Of a stretch of 7,337 nucleotides of DNA, positions 1 to 7,337 are shown one piece after another. Below the pieces are notes generated by a model. It was not told the origin of the DNA. It worked only from the letters and a program-made list of their open reading frames with translations, and did not search any database. The stretch lies in the NCBI GenBank assembly GCA_023231075.1, contig JALNWC010000121.1, positions 1 to 7,337 on the forward strand, read 5' to 3'. Source of the DNA: Rhodoferax sp. Its GTDB lineage: Bacteria; Pseudomonadota; Gammaproteobacteria; Burkholderiales; Burkholderiaceae_C. Every line of letters starts with the position of its first letter. Within the stretch, counting starts at the first letter, position 1. The translations under genes and the position numbers were made by a program.

Positions 1-479
1 TGGACGATGCCGGCACGCGGCAAGTCGAAGGCCCGGGGGTCGTAGCCCAGCAGCCCGTTCATCAAGGTGCCAGACCAATTGCCTGGCGCCGGATGGACCA
101 CCAGACCCGCGGGCTTGTGGATCACGAGCACATGCGCATCCACAAAAACCACGTCAAGCGCCATGCTTTCAGCCTTGAAGGCCTGGCTTTGCGGGGTGGG
201 GCGCAACTCGATCAGGCCGGCATCCGAGGCCTTGACCTTGTGCGATGCCTTGACCATCGCCTGACCATTGATCAGGACACTGCCGGCTTCGATCAGCTGT
301 TGCAAATAGTTGCGTGAGAACTCGGGCACCAGCTCAACCAGGGCACGGTCCAATCGCATACCATGCTGGGCCGCCGTAAAAACCAGCGCCCGCTGCTCGG
401 CTTGCGACTCCAGCGGCGAGATGCCGTCCAGCTCATCCAGCAGCGGGGTGCCCGATATAATCAGATTTGTTTTGTTCAA
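1..479 (-). CDS. rluD: RluD-type 23S rRNA pseudouridine synthase, N-terminal part (cut by window edge)
   Basis: The enzyme family isomerises uridines in helix 69 of 23S rRNA (positions 1911, 1915 and 1917 in E. coli). Counting from a TTG at 479, about 159 residues are visible. An S4-like RNA-binding segment lies at about residues 41-90 (MRLDRALVEL, then LIEAGSVLINGQ). The start of the synthase domain follows, with VLVIHKPAGLVVHPAPGN at about 117-134 and PRAGIV at the edge. In RluD the catalytic motif HRLDKDTSG comes directly after this, so the catalytic Asp lies just outside the window. The frame is open back to a TAG near position 494 and contains no ATG until 359, which would clip the S4 domain. 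TTG at 479 is the most reasonable start but has only a weak GAAAG upstream. The gene is divergent from bamD, as in E. coli. RluC-like paralogues are possible, but the neighbourhood favours RluD. Confidence 0.88.
   Translation of the reverse strand, partial: MNKTNLIISGTPLLDELDGISPLESQAEQRALVFTAAQHGMRLDRALVELVPEFSRNYLQQLIEAGSVLINGQAMVKASHKVKASDAGLIELRPTPQSQAFKAESMALDVVFVDAHVLVIHKPAGLVVHPAPGNWSGTLMNGLLGYDPRAFDLPRAGIV
433..461 (+). promoter_or_regulatory. Candidate sigma70-type promoter of bamD (perfect TATAAT)
   Basis: A perfect -10 hexamer TATAAT lies at 456-461, 32 nt before the bamD ATG, so transcription would start near 467-469 with a leader of about 25 nt. The hexamer at 17-nt spacing (TCATCC, 433-438) is a poor -35 match, and there is no TGn extension. 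The call therefore rests on the -10 and on position. The site falls inside the apparent first codons of rluD on the other strand. Confidence 0.45.
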
Positions 480-493
480 GAAAGTCTTTCGCT

Positions 494-1300
494 ATGCCTC
501 ATGCCAAATTATCTGCCGTCTGCGCCTGGATGTTGGCGACCGGGCTGGTCTTTCTGAGCGCTTGCTCCACCACCACGCCGGACCCCACCGCAGCATGGAG
601 TCCCAACAAGATTTATGCCGAGGCCAAGGACGAAGTCAGCCTGGGGGCATTCGACAAAGCGGTCGCGCTGTTTGAGAAGCTTGAAGGCCGCGCCGCAGGA
701 ACACCACTGGCGCAACAGGCGCAGCTTGACAAGGCCTACGCGCATTACAAGGCCGGCGAACCTGTGCTGGCAATCGCCACGCTCGACCGTTTCATCAAAT
801 TGCACCCAGCCAGTCCGGCCCTCGATTACGCCCTGTACCTCAAGGGCATTGTCAATTTCAACGATGACCTGGGCCTGTTTTCCAGTTTGACACGTCAGGA
901 CCTGGCCGAACGCGATCAAAAAGCGGCCAAGGACTCTTTTGAGTCCTTCAAAGAACTGGTCAGCCGCTTCCCCGACTCGCGTTACGCGCCCGAGGCAAGC
1001 CAGCGCATGAATTACATCGTGAATTCACTGGCGCAATCCGAAGTGCACGTGGCACGTTATTATTTTGAGCGTCGCGCTTATCTGGCGGCCATCAATCGGG
1101 CCCAAACCGCCATCACTGACTACCAGGGGGTGCCAGCGCTCGAGGAAGCCCTGTTCATCATGGTCAAATCCTATGATGCTCTTGGCATGACCGCGCTGCG
1201 CGACGACACACAGCGCGTGCTCGAAAAGAACTACCCGCAAACGCCTTATCTGGTGCAGGGCTTCAAATCCAGAAACGACCCATGGTGGAAGATCTGGTAA
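494..1300 (+). CDS. bamD: Outer membrane protein assembly factor BamD (lipoprotein, ComL/YfiO family)
   Basis: BamD is an essential periplasm-facing lipoprotein of the BAM complex. It works with BamA to recognise and insert beta-barrel proteins into the outer membrane. The 268-residue product starts with a short lipoprotein signal (MPHAKLSA, then a hydrophobic stretch) ending in lipobox LSAC. Cys24 is the predicted lipidated residue, and the next residues (STTT) contain no inner-membrane retention Asp. The mature part is alpha-helical and TPR-like. It includes KIYAEAKDEVSLGAFDKAVALF (about 39-60, written here as KIYAEAKDEV plus SLGAFDKAVALF), the family-typical RFIKLHPASPALDYALYLKG, and ARYYFERRAYLAAINR near residue 190. 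The C terminus is RNDPWWKIW. It is slightly longer than the E. coli protein of about 245 aa, as is usual in this order. ATG 494 was chosen over an in-frame TTG at 467 because it gives a normal signal peptide and has AAGAAAG 9 nt upstream. The phosphatase gene follows after 4 nt. Confidence 0.95.
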   Translation: MPHAKLSAVCAWMLATGLVFLSACSTTTPDPTAAWSPNKIYAEAKDEVSLGAFDKAVALFEKLEGRAAGTPLAQQAQLDKAYAHYKAGEPVLAIATLDRFIKLHPASPALDYALYLKGIVNFNDDLGLFSSLTRQDLAERDQKAAKDSFESFKELVSRFPDSRYAPEASQRMNYIVNSLAQSEVHVARYYFERRAYLAAINRAQTAITDYQGVPALEEALFIMVKSYDALGMTALRDDTQRVLEKNYPQTPYLVQGFKSRNDPWWKIW

Positions 1301-1304
1301 CTGC

Positions 1305-2069
1305 ATGAACACCAAAGCCTATCGACTGACCGCATCAACCGGGATTCACAAGGGAGATCGCGATTACCAGCAGGACCAGGTGATGGTGTTGAGTCACCCT
1401 CGCGTCAAGGCTTGTTTGCTGGCCGTGCTGGCGGATGGCATGGGTGGCCGCAGTGGTGGCCGCAAGGCCTCGGATCAGGTCATGTTAACCGCGCGCCAAC
1501 TCTTTGAGCGCTACGACCCGGCCACGGACGATGCCGAGGCCATGCTGAAACAATTGCTGAGCGAGGCACATACGGTGATCAAGTTGATCGCCATCTCGGC
1601 TGAACAGGAACCGCACAGCACCCTGGTGGCCTTTTTACTGAACCCGGGGGGCGACTGCCACTGGATTCACGCCGGGGACTCCCGTATCTACCATTACCAG
1701 GGCAAACAGCTGGTGAAACGCACGATGGACCACTCGTACGTGCAACTGCTGGTCAATCGCGGGGAAATCACGCCAGAGCAGGCTCATAATCATCCAAAAT
1801 CAAACGTTCTGGTGGGCTGCCTGGGTTCGGAAAACGATCCGCCCATCAGTCTGCATCACATCCCGCAGATGCGCGCTGGTGACGTGTTGATGGCCTGTAG
1901 CGATGGCCTATGGCATTACTTCTCCGAGGACGAACTCGGTACGGCGCTGGAGGCGCTGGCACCCCGTGAGGCCTCTGAATACCTGATTGAAAAGGCCCGC
2001 GCCCGTGCGCAAGGTACGGGCGATAACCTCTCTTTGGTGATTGTCAAATTCGAACCCCTGCCCGGTTGA
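1305..2069 (+). CDS. PP2C-family serine/threonine protein phosphatase
   Basis: This is a single-domain, soluble, metal-dependent Ser/Thr phosphatase (PPM/PP2C, PrpC/Stp type) of 254 aa, without signal peptide or membrane segment. The PP2C motifs occur in order: GDRDYQQDQ (17-25, phosphate-binding Arg19, metal ligand Asp24), LADGMGGRSGG (Asp44), STLVAFLL (105-112), HAGDSRIYHY (122-131), MDHSYVQLLVNRGEIT (141-156), NVLVGCLGS (167-175), ACSDGLWHYF (Asp200) and GTGDNLSLVIV (Asp240). All four expected metal-binding Asp residues are present, so it should be active. Two motif positions differ from the common bacterial consensus: RxxNQD reads RDYQQD, and the NxLTRALG segment reads NVLVGCLG. The gene begins 4 nt after the bamD stop. 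The only purine-rich stretch is GGAAG 13 nt before the ATG, so translation is probably coupled to bamD. Its substrate and partner kinase are not evident here. Confidence 0.93.
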   Translation: MNTKAYRLTASTGIHKGDRDYQQDQVMVLSHPRVKACLLAVLADGMGGRSGGRKASDQVMLTARQLFERYDPATDDAEAMLKQLLSEAHTVIKLIAISAEQEPHSTLVAFLLNPGGDCHWIHAGDSRIYHYQGKQLVKRTMDHSYVQLLVNRGEITPEQAHNHPKSNVLVGCLGSENDPPISLHHIPQMRAGDVLMACSDGLWHYFSEDELGTALEALAPREASEYLIEKARARAQGTGDNLSLVIVKFEPLPG

Positions 2070-2125
2070 GCCACCAGCTTTTTCTGTCCGGGAAGCTTGG
2101 TTTGCGCCCGGTGTGCGTGGACGAG

Positions 2126-3223
2126 TCAGGTCAAAGAGGTGTCCACATCACGCCGACCCAAGGCCAGAAATTCGCTTGACTGCATTTCCTGCAGACGCGA
2201 CGCCGTGCGGACAAACTCGTTGGCCATGAGGCCCTCGGTATACAGCTCGGTCGCCGGCACCGCCGCCGACATGATCAACTTGACCCGACGGTCGTACAGC
2301 ACGTCCACCAACCAGGTAAAGCGACGCGCCTCGGAGGACATGCGCGGCGACATTTGCGGCACATTGCTGAGCAGCACCGTATGAAACTGGGTGGCAATTT
2401 CAAGGTAATCGTTTTGCGATCGCGGCCCGCCACAGAGCGTCTTGAAGTCAAACCACACCAAGCCGCCCGCCTTGCGCTGCGCATGAATTTTGCGCGCCTC
2501 GATCTGCAGCGTCGGATCTTCTTCCTGGGTTTCCGCCAGGCGCTCGAACGCGTTGATCATGGCCGCGTCAGCCAGCTCACCCAGGGGCGCGTGGTACAGC
2601 GCCAGCTGGGCCAGCGTTTGTCCGCGGTAGTCGGTCCCGTGGTCCACATTGATCACATGGAGCTGCGCCTTCAACAGGGCAATGGCGGGCAAAAATCGGT
2701 CACGATTCAGACCATGAAGGTACAGCTCGTCGGGCTTGAAATTGGACGTGGTGACCCAACCCACGCCGTGTTCGAACAAGGCCTTGAGCAAACGGTGCAG
2801 AATCATGGCGTCGGTGATATCCGACACATGAAACTCGTCAAAACAAATCAGACGGTACTTTTTGGCAATCCGCTTGGCCAGCAGGTTCAGCGGGTTGGCC
2901 GTGCCCTGCATGCTGGCCAGCTCGCGGTGCACCTCGCGCATGAATTCGTGAAAGTGCAGGCGGGTCTTGCGTTTCAGTGGAACGGCGCTGTAAAAGCAGT
3001 CCATCAAAAAGCTCTTGCCGCGCCCGACACCGCCATACAGGTAGACACCGCGCGGAATGGGCGGGCGGTTGATGAGTTTTTTAAGCGCGTTGGAGCGCTG
3101 CTCGCGGTACTTGCCCCATTCCCGCGAACAGGTTTCAAGCACCTGCACGGCACGCAACTGCGCCGGGTCCGCGTGGTAGCCTCGGGCCAGCAGCTCGGCT
3201 TGGTAGATTTTTTTAACGGTCAC
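2126..3223 (-). CDS. zapE: ZapE / AFG1-family P-loop ATPase
   Basis: This is a 365-aa AAA-like ATPase of the AFG1/LACE1 family. E. coli ZapE associates with the FtsZ ring under stress and low oxygen, and mitochondrial AFG1 is linked to turnover of respiratory-chain subunits. Visible motifs are Walker A GGVGRGKS (64-71), the family signature RLHFHEFMREVHREL (88-102), Walker B LICFDEF (125-131) followed by HVSDITDAMIL, a sensor-like VTTSNFKPDELY (157-168), and GLNRDRFLPAI (about 171-181) as the probable Arg-finger region. The C-terminal half contains WFDFKTLCGGPRSQNDYLE and RFTWLVDVLYDRRVKL, and the protein ends VDTSLT, all normal for the betaproteobacterial form. The start is GTG, with the typical N terminus MTVKKIYQAELLARGY and no strong Shine-Dalgarno. 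It lies 72 nt downstream of lpdA on the same strand with no clear terminator between, so it is probably the last gene of the odh transcript. It converges with the phosphatase gene. Confidence 0.93.
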   Translation of the reverse strand: MTVKKIYQAELLARGYHADPAQLRAVQVLETCSREWGKYREQRSNALKKLINRPPIPRGVYLYGGVGRGKSFLMDCFYSAVPLKRKTRLHFHEFMREVHRELASMQGTANPLNLLAKRIAKKYRLICFDEFHVSDITDAMILHRLLKALFEHGVGWVTTSNFKPDELYLHGLNRDRFLPAIALLKAQLHVINVDHGTDYRGQTLAQLALYHAPLGELADAAMINAFERLAETQEEDPTLQIEARKIHAQRKAGGLVWFDFKTLCGGPRSQNDYLEIATQFHTVLLSNVPQMSPRMSSEARRFTWLVDVLYDRRVKLIMSAAVPATELYTEGLMANEFVRTASRLQEMQSSEFLALGRRDVDTSLT

Positions 3224-3295
3224 TTGGGAGCAATCGCAGAATAAGTGACGGCCTGGGCCTGTTGCTCAAGCCCGGACAGCCCGCTGGGTGCTGAT

Positions 3296-4723
<1,428 letters not shown>

Positions 4724-4729
4724 ACATTT

Positions 4730-4733
4730 TCCT
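4730..4733 (-). promoter_or_regulatory. Shine-Dalgarno sequence of lpdA
   Basis: On the coding strand AGGA is followed by AAATGT and then the ATG at 4723, a 6-nt spacing. It fixes the lpdA start. The base next to it on the 5' side (4734) is the last base of the inverted repeat, so a folded stem would sit directly against the ribosome landing site. Confidence 0.7.
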
Positions 4734-4825
4734 AGGAGTCTGGGCCGCAGAGGGTTCTGCGCAGGTAAAGGAGGAGCCCGTAGGGCGGGGGACACGGAGC
4801 AGAGCCCTCTGCGGCTCAGACTCCT
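4734..4825. repeat. Long imperfect inverted repeat (27-nt arms, 38-nt loop) between odhB and lpdA; REP/MITE-like candidate
   Basis: The arms at 4734-4760 (AGGAGTCTGG then GCCGCAGAGGG and TTCTGC) and 4799-4825 are complementary at 25 of 27 positions. The two exceptions (4743/4816 and 4755/4804) are G opposite T, which would be G-U wobbles in plus-strand RNA and A-C mismatches in the operon's minus-strand RNA. The loop (4761-4798) contains a small perfect hairpin GCCC-GTA-GGGC (4776-4786). Each arm also holds its own palindrome, GCAGA-N4-TCTGC (4747-4760 and 4799-4812). Neither strand has a T-run after the stem, so it is not a standard intrinsic terminator. It occupies 92 of the 122 nt between the odhB stop and the lpdA ATG. 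No open frame of its own is credible. The symmetry suggests a dispersed palindromic repeat or non-autonomous element, but only one copy is seen here. Confidence 0.9.
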
Positions 4826-4845
4826 GGTCTATCCCGCATGGACTA

Positions 4846-6111
<1,266 letters not shown>

Positions 6112-6191
6112 GAAAATTCTTTCAGAAATGATCTTGAGGGTCTGGGCGGAGAACCTTGCGCGCGCCCAAAACGGTGGGGTCGGGGTCTGCC

Positions 6192-7337
6192 TTACCTGGA
6201 CAGGATAAAGCCCTTGAGCTTGCCGAAAGCGCCTTCGACCAGCGCCTTTTGCTGCTCCTGGTGAAGGTGCGAATAGCCCACGGCCGGTGACGCCGAAGCC
6301 ACCCGTCCGGAGTAAGCCAGCTTTTGCCCGTCAAGCATGTTCTCGTGAATGTAGTGCTGCACAAAGAACCAGGCACCCTGATTTTGTGGCTCGTCCTGCG
6401 TCCACACCACCTCGGTCGCGTTGGGGTATTTTTTCAGCTCGGCGGCAAAGGCCTTGTGCGGGAACGGGTAGAGCTGCTCAACGCGGATGATGGCCACGTC
6501 ATCACTGCCCTTTTCTTCGCGTTTTTTGGCCAGGTCGTAATACACCTTGCCGGAGCAAGCCACGACCCGCTTCACCTTGTCGCCCTTGAGCACCTTGTGA
6601 TCGGGGATGATCGTCTGGAAGCTGCCCTTGGTGAACTCAGCCAGCGGCGAGGCGGCATCCTTGTGACGCAGCAGCGACTTGGGCGTGAAGATGACCAGCG
6701 GTTTGCGCAGGTTGCGCACCATCTGGCGGCGCAGCACATGGAAAATCTGGCTGGCCGTGGTGGGTTGCACCAGCTGCATGTTGGTGTCTGCGGCCAACTG
6801 CATGAAGCGCTCGACACGCGCCGACGAGTGCTCCGGACCCTGGCCCTCGTAGCCGTGCGGCAGCATCATGACCAGGCCATTGATCCGACCCCACTTGACT
6901 TCGCCAGAGGCAATGAACTGGTCAATCACCACCTGGGCGCCATTGGCAAAGTCGCCAAACTGGGCTTCCCAGATCACCAGTGTGTTGGGGTCGTTGGAGG
7001 CGTAGCCGTACTCAAAGCCCAACACCGCCTCTTCTGACAGGATCGAGTCAATGGCGACAAACGGCGACTGGTTCTCGGCCACATTCTGCAACGGCACATA
7101 GGTGCCTTCGTCCCATTTCTCGCGGCTTTGGTCATGAATGGCCGCGTGACGGTGGGAAAAGGTGCCACGGCCACAGTCTTCTCCGCTCAGGCGCACCGGG
7201 TAGCCGCTGGCCACCAGCGATGCAAACGCCATGTGCTCACCCATGCCCCAGTCCACCGGAATATCGCCGCGCCCCATGGCGGCGCGGTCGTCGTACACCT
7301 TTTTCACCAAGGGATGGACGGTCAGGCTGCCCGGCAA
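6192..7337 (-). CDS. odhA: 2-oxoglutarate dehydrogenase E1 component, C-terminal part (cut by window edge)
   Basis: E1 is the thiamine-diphosphate-dependent decarboxylase that feeds the succinyl group from 2-oxoglutarate to the E2 lipoyl arm. The last 381 residues are visible, ending at TAA; full-length family members have about 930-960 aa, so roughly 60% lies beyond the right edge. The visible part matches the transketolase-like pyrimidine-binding and C-terminal regions of SucA: VRLSGEDCGRGTFSHRHA, LSEEAVLGFEYGYA, WEAQFGDFANGAQVVIDQF, LPHGYEGQGPEHSSAR, SPKSLL-type FTPKSLLRHKDA, VACSGKVYYDL, EQLYPFPHKA and GRVASASPAVGY. SucA-specific motifs, not AceE ones, are present. odhB follows 80 nt downstream on the same strand with no convincing terminator, so the two genes are almost certainly cotranscribed. 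No disruption is seen in the visible part. Confidence 0.96.
   Translation of the reverse strand: MPGSLTVHPLVKKVYDDRAAMGRGDIPVDWGMGEHMAFASLVASGYPVRLSGEDCGRGTFSHRHAAIHDQSREKWDEGTYVPLQNVAENQSPFVAIDSILSEEAVLGFEYGYASNDPNTLVIWEAQFGDFANGAQVVIDQFIASGEVKWGRINGLVMMLPHGYEGQGPEHSSARVERFMQLAADTNMQLVQPTTASQIFHVLRRQMVRNLRKPLVIFTPKSLLRHKDAASPLAEFTKGSFQTIIPDHKVLKGDKVKRVVACSGKVYYDLAKKREEKGSDDVAIIRVEQLYPFPHKAFAAELKKYPNATEVVWTQDEPQNQGAWFFVQHYIHENMLDGQKLAYSGRVASASPAVGYSHLHQEQQKALVEGAFGKLKGFILSR

Noticed and set aside
467..493. TTG start for bamD nine codons upstream
   Set aside because: It would add charged residues ahead of a complete lipoprotein signal and lies at or before the likely transcription start.
2074..2100. 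Possible bidirectional terminator between the convergent phosphatase and zapE genes
   Set aside because: CCAGCTT can pair with AAGCTTGG with a one-base bulge, but the stem is short, AT-rich and has no proper T-run on the correct side; too weak to call.
2354..3244. A 296-codon plus-strand frame opposite zapE
   Set aside because: Shadow frame of zapE; no motifs, and the zapE frame has intact Walker A and B.
3224..3295. Terminator or promoter between lpdA and zapE
   Set aside because: Only short GC repeats such as GGCCTGGGCC are present; no stem plus T-run and no recognisable promoter hexamers.
4766..4774. Perfect Shine-Dalgarno TAAAGGAGG on the plus strand
   Set aside because: No ATG, GTG or TTG follows within a workable distance, and no gene is read on this strand here.
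4724..4795. N-terminal extension of lpdA to an upstream start at 4795
   Set aside because: The added 24 residues are translated from the inverted repeat, while MSKQFDVIVIGGG with an AGGA site is the standard E3 start.
6137..6160. Degenerate copy of the odhB-lpdA repeat arm in the odhA-odhB gap
   Set aside because: Only GTCTGGGC is shared exactly and the rest needs several gaps; not enough to call a second copy.
6143..6168. Hairpin TGGGCG...CGCCCA in the odhA-odhB gap
   Set aside because: Six base pairs with a 14-nt loop are common by chance in GC-rich DNA, and no T-tract follows in the direction of transcription.

Overview
This window looks like a core chromosomal segment of a betaproteobacterium, most likely order Burkholderiales and probably family Comamonadaceae (Rhodoferax/Polaromonas-like). 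That placement is an inference from GC-rich coding sequence, the wording of the proteins and the gene order; no rRNA or other marker is present to fix it. Seven protein genes fill almost the whole window, and both ends cut through a gene.

Left part (1-2069): the 5' half of rluD (23S rRNA pseudouridine synthase) runs leftward off the edge. It is divergent from bamD, the outer-membrane lipoprotein of the BAM complex. bamD is followed after only 4 nt by a gene for a PP2C-family protein phosphatase. The divergent rluD/bamD arrangement is also found in E. coli; the phosphatase is the less expected partner. The control region between rluD and bamD is extremely compact, with a perfect TATAAT that overlaps the apparent start of rluD.

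Right part (7337-2126, all on the minus strand): the 2-oxoglutarate dehydrogenase cluster in the order odhA/sucA (E1, C-terminal part only) - odhB/sucB (E2) - lpdA/odhL (E3) - zapE (AFG1-like P-loop ATPase). Gaps are 80, 122 and 72 nt. Together E1, E2 and E3 convert 2-oxoglutarate, CoA and NAD+ to succinyl-CoA, CO2 and NADH in the TCA cycle. zapE converges with the phosphatase gene across 56 nt.

Most of the window is ordinary housekeeping sequence, and I see no CRISPR array, transposase, tRNA, prophage or novel multi-gene system. The one structure not explained by genes is a 92-nt element in the odhB-lpdA gap. It has two 27-nt inverted arms with 25 of 27 positions complementary, around a 38-nt loop that carries its own small hairpin. 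It ends exactly at the Shine-Dalgarno sequence of lpdA. It looks like a mobile or dispersed palindromic repeat (REP/MITE-like) that may also affect lpdA expression, and it is the best candidate for follow-up.
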